Notes: generated by a model not told the origin, from the letters alone. A stretch of DNA of 64,000 nt from an uncultured Flavobacteriaceae bacterium (GCA_947502635.1 CANNAN010000002.1:62001-126000); one strand, 5' to 3'. Numbered from the stretch's first letter, positions 9,065 through 18,606 are shown. Translations and numbers: made by a program.

Positions 9065-10369
9065 ATGAAGTTGCTTTTTATTGAAAACCGTTATAAGACT
9101 TATTTTCTTGATTTAATAGCAGCTCAATTAGAAAAGCAAGGTCATGAAATTTATTGGATAGTTCAAAATCCTAACTTTTTACCTCAAGTAGGTGAAATAA
9201 GTATTATACCATATCCTTCGGGAAAGGATGATATAGATGATAATATTGATTTAAGTCAAATATTAGAATCTGATAGACAGTTGAATTTTTTTAACAAAAA
9301 AGACACTACATATTTCTATTATTATTATCAAGAAATAAAATCTCTTATAGATCATATTATTCCTGATATCACTTTTGGTGAGAGTACTGTGTTTCATGAG
9401 TTACTAGCAATAAAAATATGTAAGGAAAGAGGGCTGCTTTTTTTACATCCTACATCTTGTCGTTATCCTTCTGGTCGTTTTTCGTTTTACAAGTTTGATA
9501 CTGTAGAGCCTTTTTTAGGAAGTAAGGAGTCTTTGAGTAAAGATGAAGCAACTACAATTATTAACTCTATAATAGAAAGGTCTTCAAAGCCAAATTACAT
9601 GAAGAAAGTTTCTATAAATAAAGAAAAGATATACAAAGACAAAATAAAAATTCTTAAAGGTTTTATTTTAGGAGAAAAATACAACACTCCATCCCCTTTA
9701 GTTAAATTTAGAATTGAAAAACAAAAAAAGCAAAATATTTTAAATTGGGATAGTTTAGCTACTACTGAAATTGACAAAAATGTATTTTCAATTTTGTATC
9801 CATTGCATTTACAGCCTGAAGCAAATATTGATGTATGGGGAAGGCCTAGAAGGAATCAGCTAGAGAGTATTAAATCGTTAGCAAGTAATTTAAGCAAAGA
9901 ACAAATTTTATACATAAAGCCAAATCCAAAATCTAAATATGAATTGTCTCTGGAGTTAATTAAATTTATCAAAGGAACATCCAATGTGGAAATGCTTCGA
10001 AGTGATGTGACTATGGATGCAATTTTTAATGATATTGATTTATTTACAACAGTTAATGGTACCATAGCTTTAGAGTGCATTTTTGCTAACAAGCCTATTT
10101 TAACTTTAGTCGAAGTTTTTTTTAATAGAGCATATAATTGCTTGTTTATGGAGCGCTTTGGGGCGCTTCAAACACATATTTCGAAAATTCAAAATGATGA
10201 ATTCCCAAAATTATCATTACAGCAAAAAATAGATTTTCTAAATTTGTTGAACAATACGAGTTTTAATGGAGTTATCTCAGATCCGTATTATAGTAGTTAC
10301 TCAATGTCAGAAGATAATATTGATGATGTCGTTCAAGCATTTAATTATATAATAGAACATAGGTTTTGA
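9065..10369 (+). CDS. Capsule-polysaccharide-type glycosyltransferase-like protein
   Basis: 434 residues from the ATG at 9065 (MKLLFIENRYKTYF). A GTG at 9047 overlapping the pseI stop would add six residues (MKSKKT) and cannot be excluded. Residues 1-130 resemble a GT-B N-lobe, including TFGESTVFHELLAIKI. The C-lobe contains YPLHLQPEANIDVWG, YIKPNPKSK and DLFTTVNGTIALECIFANKPIL, as in Capsule_synth (KpsC/KpsS-like) and nonulosonate-transferring proteins. Directly after pseI, it is a good candidate to transfer the CMP-activated sugar. That role is inferred from position and a partial family match. Confidence 0.6.
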   Translation: MKLLFIENRYKTYFLDLIAAQLEKQGHEIYWIVQNPNFLPQVGEISIIPYPSGKDDIDDNIDLSQILESDRQLNFFNKKDTTYFYYYYQEIKSLIDHIIPDITFGESTVFHELLAIKICKERGLLFLHPTSCRYPSGRFSFYKFDTVEPFLGSKESLSKDEATTIINSIIERSSKPNYMKKVSINKEKIYKDKIKILKGFILGEKYNTPSPLVKFRIEKQKKQNILNWDSLATTEIDKNVFSILYPLHLQPEANIDVWGRPRRNQLESIKSLASNLSKEQILYIKPNPKSKYELSLELIKFIKGTSNVEMLRSDVTMDAIFNDIDLFTTVNGTIALECIFANKPILTLVEVFFNRAYNCLFMERFGALQTHISKIQNDEFPKLSLQQKIDFLNLLNNTSFNGVISDPYYSSYSMSEDNIDDVVQAFNYIIEHRF

Positions 10370-11106
10370 TAAGAATTATAGCTGGTTTTTTAGTGTTTAT
10401 ATTACCTTCATTTTTAGGGGTTTTAGTATTAAAATCTCTAGGGCATAAAGTAAGTTTAAAAACTAAAATAGGATTTTCATTTATTATATCTAAGAGTATT
10501 TCAATTGAAAAAAATGTAAAGATTGGACATTTTAACTTGATTATAGTTGATAAATTGAATTTAGCAAACAACGTAAGAATTGGTTATTTAAATATTTTGA
10601 AAGGGCCGTTTGATGTTCTTTTAAAGGATAGAGCGGCTATAGGTAATAAAAACTATTTTACCAGAGGAAGAAAAGGAATAACTTTTGGGGAAAGTAAACT
10701 TACTTTGGGAGAATTAACAAAAATAACTACAGGTCATCATATAGATTTAACACAAGGGATAAGCATTGGCAATTTTTCAATCATAGCAGGTGTTAGATCT
10801 CAGATGTGGACACATGGGTATTATCATGCTAATATTGGTAAAGATAGAATTAGAATTGATGGTGAAATACATATTGGAGACAATGTATATGTTGGTTCTG
10901 GTTGCATATTTAATCCAGGTGTTAAGATAGCCAACGCAGTTCATATTGGTGGAGGAAGTGTTATTTCAAAGGATTTGAATAATCTTGGTATGTATGTAAG
11001 TCAAGAACTAAGATTTATAGATAATAGTTTTGAGAAAGTCAAAAAAAAGTTAGAAAAAGTAGATGATTTTGATTTAGTAGAAGAGGTTTACAAAAAAAAA
11101 CAATAA
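10366..11106 (+). CDS. Left-handed beta-helix O-acyltransferase
   Basis: 246 residues. The best start is TTG at 10366, overlapping the previous stop (TTGA); no early in-frame ATG exists. An N-terminal hydrophobic segment (IIAGFLVFILPSFLGVLVL) is followed by hexapeptide-like turns (VKIGHFNLIIV, VRIGYLNIL, ISIGNFSIIAGV, IHIGDNVYVGSGCIFNPGVKIANAVHIGGGSVI). This is the trimeric beta-helix fold of acetyl-CoA-dependent sugar acetyltransferases. The segment QMWTHGYYH supplies a plausible catalytic His. It probably O-acetylates a sugar of the polymer; substrate unknown. The hydrophobic N-terminus is less common in the family and suggests membrane association. Confidence 0.75.
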   Translation: MIRIIAGFLVFILPSFLGVLVLKSLGHKVSLKTKIGFSFIISKSISIEKNVKIGHFNLIIVDKLNLANNVRIGYLNILKGPFDVLLKDRAAIGNKNYFTRGRKGITFGESKLTLGELTKITTGHHIDLTQGISIGNFSIIAGVRSQMWTHGYYHANIGKDRIRIDGEIHIGDNVYVGSGCIFNPGVKIANAVHIGGGSVISKDLNNLGMYVSQELRFIDNSFEKVKKKLEKVDDFDLVEEVYKKKQ

Positions 11107-11112
11107 TATTGA

Positions 11113-12288
11113 ATGGTAAATATTACAGCTAAAAGTATTTCTGTTTTTTTTGGTAAAGCTACTATTGTTTTAATTTTACTCAGTTTTAATTTTTCTTATT
11201 TGGTTGAAGGTCTCACCTTAAACACGAAATTTAGAAACATTGTTTTACTAATCAGTTTTATTTTTTATTTTTTTAAAATTATTTTATACCCCAGATTAAA
11301 TATTTTAAAAGACTTTCTTCAATATATAATATTGGGTGTTTGCATGGCCTTTGTTTCCGTTTTTTTTTGGTTTTCGTTGAGTGGAATAAATGTTTATTTC
11401 ACACTTATAACTGCTACTATAATAATTACTTCAGATTTGTTTTTTTTAAAAAAAGTCTTAAAGTACCTTATATATCTAATTTTAATATTAGCCATATACG
11501 AGGTTTTTAGTAAAAGCTATGTGTTTGCTGTGTCTAGAGAAACTCAGTGGGGGTTAAAAGCGTTAGACCCCAAGTTTTTTGGTGGAAATATAGGTTTATT
11601 TAGAGCTAAAGCTCTTTTTGAAGGACCACTAGCTTTAGCACAATTTGCTATAGGAGTAGCATTAATTTTTCGAGATAATTTAAAGATGCTAATAATTGCT
11701 ATTTTGTTATCAGTATTAGCAAACGGTCGGTTAGGTATGATTATTTGTGTACTCATATTGATGACACATTTTATAGAAAAATATAATTTCATTAAATTTT
11801 TGAAGAGTAAGAAAGGGCTTTTGGCAATGTTTTTAATTTTTTTAGGAGCAATTGTTAGTTTCAATTATTTCATTAGCGAAAAATCTATTATAAGATTAAA
11901 GGCAGCACTAAGTATTACAGACTCATCTAATTTAGGACGTTTTTACTATTGGAAGACAGCGATAAACTTTTATTGGGATTATAATATTTTTCATAAAATT
12001 TTTGGAAATAGTGGATATTTTAGAAGTGTAATAGACAACAGTGCAGAGAATGGTTGGTTAATGCTTTTATTGGATAATGGACTCTTAGGTTTTTTATATT
12101 ATTTCACCCCTATTTGTTTAATATTCTTTTTAAGCATTAAATACAAGACAGCTCATTTCGCGTATATTGTATTGATATTTTTATGTATGATGACGCAAAC
12201 ATTTCATTTAGGGGCTTCAGCAAGTTTACTTTATTGGATTGTTATATATATATACTTATTGGATTTTAAATCTATTAAAACTATTTAG
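11113..12288 (+). CDS. O-antigen polymerase/ligase-like membrane protein (first)
   Basis: 391 residues with 10-11 hydrophobic segments. The arrangement fits the Wzy/WaaL superfamily: SNLGRFYYWKTAINF with a conserved Arg before a periplasmic loop, then FGNSGYFR and SAENGWLMLLLDNGLLGFLYY. These proteins polymerise undecaprenyl-linked repeat units or join the polymer to lipid A-core. Sequence alone cannot separate the two. Two more proteins of this kind follow at 13323 and 16236. The ATG at 11113 lies 6 bases after the upstream stop. Confidence 0.7.
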   Translation: MVNITAKSISVFFGKATIVLILLSFNFSYLVEGLTLNTKFRNIVLLISFIFYFFKIILYPRLNILKDFLQYIILGVCMAFVSVFFWFSLSGINVYFTLITATIIITSDLFFLKKVLKYLIYLILILAIYEVFSKSYVFAVSRETQWGLKALDPKFFGGNIGLFRAKALFEGPLALAQFAIGVALIFRDNLKMLIIAILLSVLANGRLGMIICVLILMTHFIEKYNFIKFLKSKKGLLAMFLIFLGAIVSFNYFISEKSIIRLKAALSITDSSNLGRFYYWKTAINFYWDYNIFHKIFGNSGYFRSVIDNSAENGWLMLLLDNGLLGFLYYFTPICLIFFLSIKYKTAHFAYIVLIFLCMMTQTFHLGASASLLYWIVIYIYLLDFKSIKTI

Positions 12289-12289
12289 A

Positions 12290-13336
12290 ATGATAAAGAT
12301 TATTAAAAGTTTAATATTGCTAACATTCCTTGTATTAGCATGTAGCTCTCAGACAAGTCAAAAAATAAAGGTTGTAAGCAATAAAAATAAATCGATTAAT
12401 GAAACCAATTATGTCATTGACTCACTGCATGAAATTGGAGATTCTCGACGTTATGGTATATATCCAGATTCCCTCAATAATAAAATCCATCCCAAAACAG
12501 GAAAATCTTTAATAACTTCATTAATTGATTTTGCTGAAAGTAATGAGATAACAATAAAATTTATTAAAGGCTATTATGGGCTTAATTTGATTTTAGATTC
12601 CAGAAAAAATGTTGATTTATACTTTGATAATGCTGAATTTAATTTATTACATATTACAAATGAAAAAGGTGAGCGATCAAAGGATATTAATTTAAGAGGA
12701 TCATTGATTTTGTTTGATCGATTTGGGACATATCATTCTGATAATATTAATGTAGATTCTATTATCATTAAATCAAATCCTATTAAAAATTTATCAAAAT
12801 CAAAGAGTAGAGGGTGTCATATCTATAAAGGGACTAAAGATTTACATATTAAATATTTAAAAGTTGAAGATTTAGCCTCTGGTGACATTAAGTATCAAAA
12901 TAACCATGCAGCTTTAGCAATTGATGGATTAAGAGAAAACCCAGTAAATGTTACCATTGATGAAGTGTATATTGATTCATCAGATCGACATGGTGCATAC
13001 ATAACTGGAAGTGGTCACGTCTTTAATAAAATGGTTATTAATAAATATGCTCAGGGTTCAACCAATTTTATGACAGGTATGCAAGATAGTGTAAAAGGAG
13101 AAGAGAAAGTTTTATCAGGCTTATGGATTAATAGGTGTAATAACTGTATTTTTAATGAAATAGAAATTCATACTAAAAACTCAACAGGAGGTATCCCTTT
13201 AAAACTTGACCAAGGGATTATAAGAAGCCCATCATTTATTAATTACTTAGCTTTAGATGTAAAATATGAAGACAGCATTATTTTAGATGATATTTTCACT
13301 AACATATTAGTAAAAAAAATAGTTGAAATTGATTAA
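12290..13336 (+). CDS. Lipoprotein with right-handed beta-helix character
   Basis: 348 residues from the ATG at 12290, directly after the previous TAG. A longer frame from 12239 is ruled out because it would bury the signal peptide. The N-terminus is a lipoprotein signal (MIKIIKSLILLTFLVLACSS, Cys19 as lipidation site). The body has repeating strand-turn units (VDLYFDNAEFNLL, LRGSLILFDRFG, VTIDEVYIDSSDRHGAYITG, HVFNKMVINKYAQG, CIFNEIEIHTKNS) typical of pectate-lyase-like parallel beta-helices. It may be a periplasmic or outer-membrane lyase, epimerase or binding protein for the polymer. I recognise no catalytic motif. It lies between two polymerase-like genes. Confidence 0.65.
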   Translation: MIKIIKSLILLTFLVLACSSQTSQKIKVVSNKNKSINETNYVIDSLHEIGDSRRYGIYPDSLNNKIHPKTGKSLITSLIDFAESNEITIKFIKGYYGLNLILDSRKNVDLYFDNAEFNLLHITNEKGERSKDINLRGSLILFDRFGTYHSDNINVDSIIIKSNPIKNLSKSKSRGCHIYKGTKDLHIKYLKVEDLASGDIKYQNNHAALAIDGLRENPVNVTIDEVYIDSSDRHGAYITGSGHVFNKMVINKYAQGSTNFMTGMQDSVKGEEKVLSGLWINRCNNCIFNEIEIHTKNSTGGIPLKLDQGIIRSPSFINYLALDVKYEDSIILDDIFTNILVKKIVEID

Positions 13337-14588
13337 TAGTTTTTTAGAAAATAGAGAGCGTATTTATGTGTATTTATTAATGCTAATATTATACTCGTTT
13401 ATGGTATCTTATGCTATTAACTCTATAAGTGTTTTTTTATTATTGATATTTTTTTTTTTAGATCATAGACAGAATCTTAAAAATAAAATAAAAATAATAA
13501 GAACAAACAAGCTTGTGTTGATTTACATGTTTTTTTTTGTTATACAAGTTCTGGGTCTTATTTATTCAAATAACATTGATTTTGGCTTAAGGAGAATAAA
13601 CGTGATGTTGCCAATACTATTTATGCCAGCAATATTATTATCAGAAAAACTTGATTACTTTAAGTTTTTGAAAATGTTAAATACATTAAAATATTGTATC
13701 GTATTTGTATTTGTATATTACATAATAATTCATGTTTTCATAGAAGAAAGACCTCTAAGCAATTTTGTACTGTACGTAATAAATGATAAATTAGGAATAA
13801 GTCAATTTTACATTATGTTTATTTTATTAATACCAATGTTACATTGTATTAGTCAAATACAGATTAAAACTCAAGTATTATTAAATACATTATTTTTATT
13901 TTTATTTTTATTTTTCATTATACTATTAACAAACAAAACTTCTTTTTTTACATTATTCTTAATGCTTTTAATAAAAGGTATCTTTTTGTATAAATTCAAA
14001 ATAGGGAGATATAGGTTTTTATTATTAAGTTTTATAGGTTTAACAGTGTTTTTTTTAGCGTTTACACCTCAAATTAAGGAACGAACGGATGTAGTTTTAA
14101 GAACAATGGATTTTGATATAGAAACTATTATAACTAAAAATAGTGTTACACTAACCAATAACACTTTAGAACAAAGGATTTTAATTAATTACCTTTCTTT
14201 TAAAGAAATTAAGAAGCATTTTCCTTTTGGTGTTGGTACAGGAGATTTTAAAGATGTTTTATTTGAAAGTTACAAAAAAGTAAATTTTAAGAGAGCTATT
14301 TTAGGAGATTTTAATAACCATAACCAATATATGAGTGAGTTTTTGAAAACAGGTGCTTTTGGAGGCGTATTTTTTTTAATATTAATATTAATGTTGATTA
14401 ATTTTTCATCAATAAAAGATAATTACAATATATACATAGTAGCTTTTTTTACAATTGCTAATTTTTTTGAATCATATCTATATAGACAACATGGTGTCTT
14501 AATTTTTTCTTTTATAATTCCTTTATTTTTGGTTTTAGAACGACTGTCAAAAACAGATTATGATAAAAAATTATATAAACATGTCTAA
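13323..14588 (+). CDS. O-antigen ligase/polymerase-like membrane protein (second)
   Basis: 421 residues, about 11 hydrophobic segments. The likely start is TTG at 13323, overlapping the previous gene by 14 bases; a second TTG two codons on is the alternative. The long periplasmic loop contains LEQRILINYLSF, then FGVGTGDFKD, then FNNHNQYMSEFLKTGAFGG. The NNHNQY(M/L)(S/E)E pattern with its His is typical of O-antigen ligase (WaaL) and Wzy_C proteins. Of the three such proteins here, this one best fits a ligase. Cotranscription with the beta-helix lipoprotein is implied by the overlap. Confidence 0.75.
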   Translation: MKLINSFLENRERIYVYLLMLILYSFMVSYAINSISVFLLLIFFFLDHRQNLKNKIKIIRTNKLVLIYMFFFVIQVLGLIYSNNIDFGLRRINVMLPILFMPAILLSEKLDYFKFLKMLNTLKYCIVFVFVYYIIIHVFIEERPLSNFVLYVINDKLGISQFYIMFILLIPMLHCISQIQIKTQVLLNTLFLFLFLFFIILLTNKTSFFTLFLMLLIKGIFLYKFKIGRYRFLLLSFIGLTVFFLAFTPQIKERTDVVLRTMDFDIETIITKNSVTLTNNTLEQRILINYLSFKEIKKHFPFGVGTGDFKDVLFESYKKVNFKRAILGDFNNHNQYMSEFLKTGAFGGVFFLILILMLINFSSIKDNYNIYIVAFFTIANFFESYLYRQHGVLIFSFIIPLFLVLERLSKTDYDKKLYKHV

Positions 14589-14620
14589 TTATAAATGTGG
14601 TGTAAAAAAATAATCTTTTG

Positions 14621-15883
14621 ATGCTAATTAGGATACTAAAAAAACATGCTTTATTTGGTGTTATATTTTCAATAGCAAAAGCTACTGTCTATTTTTTACC
14701 TTTATTACTTGCCGATTTATTGTCAAATAAAGACTTTGGTATTTTAGAGTATGCTCTGGCTGGTCTCGGTATGGTGGTAAATACAGTTATTAACCTAGGG
14801 GTTCCAGGAGCATATCCTTATTTTATATTACGGCAAAAGCAATTACATTTACAATCGTCTTTTAAGATGCACTCAGTAGTGCTATTAATACCATTTGTGA
14901 TTAATCAAATTTTGTTTTTTTTCTTTCAACTAGATGTTAATTTTTATTTGGCATTTAATGTATCTTATATTATTGCTAATCAGGTATTTTATTCAACACA
15001 GTTAAAATCTCATGAAAAATCAATATATGCTGTAATATTGGATTCTGGGGTTTATATTGTTCTATTAATATTTTATGTTTTATCTCTTTTTAAAATAGTT
15101 GAAATAAACATTAAAACAATAAATATATTCATAGGAATCTATTGTTTAATTTATGTGTTATATGGTATTATAAATTGTTTGAAATACAAACGACTAATAT
15201 CAATAACTAAGTACAGATTTATTTTAAAATTTAGTATGCATCTTTTGCTCTCTACTTTTTTAATATTTTTAATTACCACATCAGGAAGAATATTGGTTGA
15301 ATTTTTTTTTGATTTTGAAACGGTAGGTATTTATGCATACTATTTTAGACTTGCAGCTGTTGTCGTTATGATTCACCAAGTAATTAATATTACCTTTTTT
15401 AAAAAAATATATACTTTAGATCCATTGATTCTAGACAAGTACTACTATCTTTTTTTTGTGTTTATCTATGTTTTATCTATTGCTATTTTCTTTCTAGCCC
15501 CATCTTTTGTTGGGTATTTTTCCGAATTTTTTTCTGAGACTTATCCAATAAATAAAGGAGTATATTTTTTATTATCTGCACAGATGGTAATGTGGATTGC
15601 TAGTGCATTGAACTCAAGCATTGTTGATAGAGAAAATTTAGCACCCAAAAATAATATTAGATTTTTAGGGTTAGTTTTTGTAGCATCTGTTATATTGTAT
15701 GTTTTGAAGGGTCAACTTGATTTAAAAATGTTGGTATTATTACATTATACAGTAATTTGCACAGCTTGTTTAATTCAATATTATAGTTTATATCTTAAAA
15801 ATATTAAATTTAAAAAATCCATTGTTTCAATAATTTCGTTTTATGTCTTAACTGTAAGTTATTATTATTTTGAATTCAATTAA
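14621..15883 (+). CDS. Polysaccharide flippase-like membrane protein (Wzx type)
   Basis: 420 residues from the ATG at 14621; a TTG one codon earlier is unlikely to be used. About 12 hydrophobic segments start with LFGVIFSIAKATVYFLPLLLADLLSNKDFGILEYALAGLGMV, which has the pattern of MOP-superfamily Wzx flippases ('...LL....FG...L'). It would flip the undecaprenyl-linked repeat unit across the inner membrane for the nearby polymerases. A second, unlinked flippase-like gene lies at 61326. The following 352 bases are gene-free. Confidence 0.75.
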   Translation: MLIRILKKHALFGVIFSIAKATVYFLPLLLADLLSNKDFGILEYALAGLGMVVNTVINLGVPGAYPYFILRQKQLHLQSSFKMHSVVLLIPFVINQILFFFFQLDVNFYLAFNVSYIIANQVFYSTQLKSHEKSIYAVILDSGVYIVLLIFYVLSLFKIVEINIKTINIFIGIYCLIYVLYGIINCLKYKRLISITKYRFILKFSMHLLLSTFLIFLITTSGRILVEFFFDFETVGIYAYYFRLAAVVVMIHQVINITFFKKIYTLDPLILDKYYYLFFVFIYVLSIAIFFLAPSFVGYFSEFFSETYPINKGVYFLLSAQMVMWIASALNSSIVDRENLAPKNNIRFLGLVFVASVILYVLKGQLDLKMLVLLHYTVICTACLIQYYSLYLKNIKFKKSIVSIISFYVLTVSYYYFEFN

Positions 15884-16235
15884 TGATGTATTCAAAAGTT
15901 TAACAAAAAAGATTATCATTTTGTTTTTATAAATATCTTTAAGGCATAATAAAAACGTCTTTCTATAGCTTTTGATTTGAAGCCATAATTATCAAAAAAT
16001 TATATAGTCGTAATAATACAGAATATTAAAAGAAAAATTGCGTTTCAATATGTTGGAGAAAACCTTTCTCATGTTTGTGAAAAATAAATAATTATAATAG
16101 ATTGAATAAAATAATACAAGAACTTGAATTTAAAGAAAGAGTTAAAAGAAAACATAACTAATTTAATCAATATTTATGAATTTATCTTTACACTATTTTG
16201 TAGTTGTTTTTATGGATTTAAATTTTTCATAAACT
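15884..16235 (+). other. 352-base gap in the polysaccharide operon
   Basis: There is no intact gene. Two short lysine-rich coding-like runs are visible on the plus strand: about 16030-16086, ending FQYVGENLSHVCEK-stop, and about 16101-16161, ending IIQELEFKERVKRKHN-stop. They may be remains of deleted glycan genes but are too short to assign. The last 55 bases carry a possible -7 box (16183-16190), so the operon may be reinitiated here. Confidence 0.45.
16183..16190 (+). promoter_or_regulatory. Possible -7 element before the third polymerase gene
   Basis: TATCTTTA followed by C fits TAnnTTTA, 45 bases before the ATG at 16236 and after a long gene-free stretch. No clear -33 TTG is visible, so this is weak. 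Confidence 0.35.
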
Positions 16236-17504
16236 ATGACTGACAAACAGTTTCTTTTAAGCTTATTTTGTGGACCTCTAATATGGCTCATTTTTTATTT
16301 CACTACACCTATGGAGCCAATCAATCCTATTAGTGCGAGGGTGTTATTTTTTTTATTTCTTAACTACATCTGTTTGTTATCTGGGTACTTTTTGTGTAAA
16401 AAAATACCTGAAAAATCTATCAGAAAATTAAAGATTAAAAACCAATTTATATTTAATGTAGTAGTTATATTGATTACAATAGGTTTTATATGTAGATACG
16501 TAGATCTTTTTTATTTTAGAGGACTATCCTTCAATAATACATTTTATTTAAATAAAGGCCTATCTTCATCTAGTTCTAAATTCACTCCAATAGTATTATC
16601 TATACTTTCAACATTTAAAGGATTATATTTTATGCCTTTGATAATGAATGTTGTTAGTAATTCTCGCAATAAGTATTATTGGATAATATCAATTTTTTTA
16701 GTTTCATTGATTGTCCCTGAAAGTATTTTATTTGGGACAAGAAAACTCTTTTTTATACTTTTCTTGCTTATTGTAATTTCTATACTTATTTCAAAAAATA
16801 GAATAATTTTAACCAAAAAGATTTTTTTGATCAAGGTTTTTTTTGGTTTTATTGCTTTAATGATTATTTCATTTCAAGTTATAGATAAAAGAATGACAGA
16901 AAGCACTTCAAAAAAATACTGGGCAGAAGATTTGGCAAAGTCAAGATACAATGATTTCGTACCAATAAAAAAAGAAGTAAGAGAAAAGATGTTTATAAAC
17001 CAAAACAATACCTTATTAAATAATGGAATTATATTGTTTACACATACTGGTCAGTATGTAACTCATGGACTTTATGAATTAGATTATGTTATGAATTTAA
17101 AAGAAAGAGAACTCGGTTATGGTGTTTATACTTTTTTCCCAATAGTAAAATTAACGAACAAATTAAATCTATCGCAAATTGACATTTTTAACTTTTCAAA
17201 ATACCATCCAAGGGGGCATGTGTATTTAACTTTTTTTGGAACATTGTTTGTTGACTTTGGATGGTTTACACTGTTATTTTCCTTCTTTTTTGGCTTTGTA
17301 CAGTTTATTATAGCTGTTTTAGGCTTAAGATCGAATTTTTTTAAAACAATCTGGGTATATTTTTTAGTGATAAATGTATCTTTGCCTATATTAAGTTTAA
17401 TAAGAGGAGGAGGGTTATATCCAATTTTTAGTATATTCTTAATTACTATTTTTGCTTATTTTTTTAATATAAAAACAGAAAATGAAGAAAGCCCTAATTC
17501 ATGA
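16236..17504 (+). CDS. Oligosaccharide repeat-unit polymerase-like membrane protein (third)
   Basis: 422 residues with about 11 hydrophobic segments, in the Wzy/oligosaccharide repeat unit polymerase style. The N-terminal half is hydrophobic; a soluble loop (about 215-310) contains FTHTGQYVTHGLYELDYVMN and LGYGVYTFFP; it closes with HPRGHVYLTFFGTLFVDFGWFTLLFSFFFG, a common Wzy ending. It probably polymerises the repeat unit. Its 3' end overlaps the following glycosyltransferase by 23 bases, so the two are coupled. Confidence 0.7.
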   Translation: MTDKQFLLSLFCGPLIWLIFYFTTPMEPINPISARVLFFLFLNYICLLSGYFLCKKIPEKSIRKLKIKNQFIFNVVVILITIGFICRYVDLFYFRGLSFNNTFYLNKGLSSSSSKFTPIVLSILSTFKGLYFMPLIMNVVSNSRNKYYWIISIFLVSLIVPESILFGTRKLFFILFLLIVISILISKNRIILTKKIFLIKVFFGFIALMIISFQVIDKRMTESTSKKYWAEDLAKSRYNDFVPIKKEVREKMFINQNNTLLNNGIILFTHTGQYVTHGLYELDYVMNLKERELGYGVYTFFPIVKLTNKLNLSQIDIFNFSKYHPRGHVYLTFFGTLFVDFGWFTLLFSFFFGFVQFIIAVLGLRSNFFKTIWVYFLVINVSLPILSLIRGGGLYPIFSIFLITIFAYFFNIKTENEESPNS

Positions 17505-18606
17505 TTGGTATTATGTAAATGGAGGGGCAGAAAAAGTTGTTCATTCTCTTAATAATATTTGGAACGATTTTGAACATTTTGCTCTGGTAGATTTTTTAAA
17601 TGATGCTGATAGAAATTTTATCTTAAAAGGTAAAAAAGCAAAAACAACTTTTGTTCAAAAATTACCTACAGCAAAATCTAATCATAGAAAGTTTTTACAA
17701 CTTTTTCCTCTTGCAATAGAGCAACTAGATCTTAGAGAATTTGATTTAATTTTGTCTTCTTCAGCATCAATTGGGAAAGGAGTCCTTGTTAATCAAAATC
17801 AGTTACATATTTGTTATTGCCATTCTCCAATGCGTTATGCATGGGATTTATATCATCAGTATTTGGAGGATTCAAAATTAAACAAAGGGTTAAAAGGATT
17901 ATATGCAAAATGGGTGTTAAATAAAATAAGAAGTTGGGATTTTATTAATAGTCAAAGAGTTGATCATTTTATAGCAAATTCAAATTATATTGCCGAACGT
18001 ATTAAAAAAACTTATAATAGAGATAGTACAGTAATTTATCCTCCAGTAAATATTGAAGAATTTGAATTGCAAAAAGAAAAAAAGAAATTCTACTTTACAG
18101 CTTCTAGAATGGTTCCTTATAAAAAAATGGAAGTTATTGTAAAGGCTTTTAACGAAATGGAACATAAAAAATTAATTGTAGCTGGTGATGGTCCTGAATT
18201 AAAGAGATTAAAAAAGATTGCAAAAGATAATATTGAATTTGTTGGCTTCATTGAATCATTTCAACTCAAAAAGTATATGCAAAATGCAAAAGCATTTGTT
18301 TTCGCTGCTGAGGAAGATTTTGGTATTATTCCAGTAGAAGCTCAGGCTTGTGGTACACCAGTAATTGGTTATGGAAAAGGAGGTTTGACTGAGACTGTTA
18401 TTCATGACGAAACTGGTGTTTTCTTTTATCATCAAACATCAGAGTCTATCGTTGATGCTGTAAAGTATTTTGAAACGTTAACATTCACTCCAGAAAAAAT
18501 AAGAAAAAATGCTGAACGATTTTCAAAAGAGAGATTTGAAAGAGAGATGTATAATTTTGTGAATAACAAAATAAACGATTTTTTTTCGATTAAAAAAGAT
18601 AAATGA
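17482..18606 (+). CDS. GT4 family glycosyltransferase
   Basis: 374 residues with a GT-B fold. The N-lobe has HDWYYVNGGAEKVVHSL and the CYCHSPMRYAWDLYHQYL stretch seen in mannosyl- or rhamnosyltransferases of the WbaZ type. The C-lobe has FTASRMVPYKKMEVIVKAF and the EX7E donor motif EEDFGIIPVE, then ACGTPVIGYGKGG. It acts on the cytoplasmic face during repeat-unit assembly. The start overlaps the upstream polymerase by 23 bases and the end overlaps ugd by 4 (ATGA). Sugar donor not decided by sequence. Confidence 0.87.
   Translation: MKKALIHDWYYVNGGAEKVVHSLNNIWNDFEHFALVDFLNDADRNFILKGKKAKTTFVQKLPTAKSNHRKFLQLFPLAIEQLDLREFDLILSSSASIGKGVLVNQNQLHICYCHSPMRYAWDLYHQYLEDSKLNKGLKGLYAKWVLNKIRSWDFINSQRVDHFIANSNYIAERIKKTYNRDSTVIYPPVNIEEFELQKEKKKFYFTASRMVPYKKMEVIVKAFNEMEHKKLIVAGDGPELKRLKKIAKDNIEFVGFIESFQLKKYMQNAKAFVFAAEEDFGIIPVEAQACGTPVIGYGKGGLTETVIHDETGVFFYHQTSESIVDAVKYFETLTFTPEKIRKNAERFSKERFEREMYNFVNNKINDFFSIKKDK

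Noticed and set aside
12239-12289. Extended N-terminus of the beta-helix lipoprotein
   Set aside because: It overlaps the polymerase gene and would place 17 residues before a complete lipoprotein signal.
13440-13465. Poly-T run as a phase-variation tract
   Set aside because: Long T and A runs are common throughout this AT-rich DNA and no frame break is associated with it.
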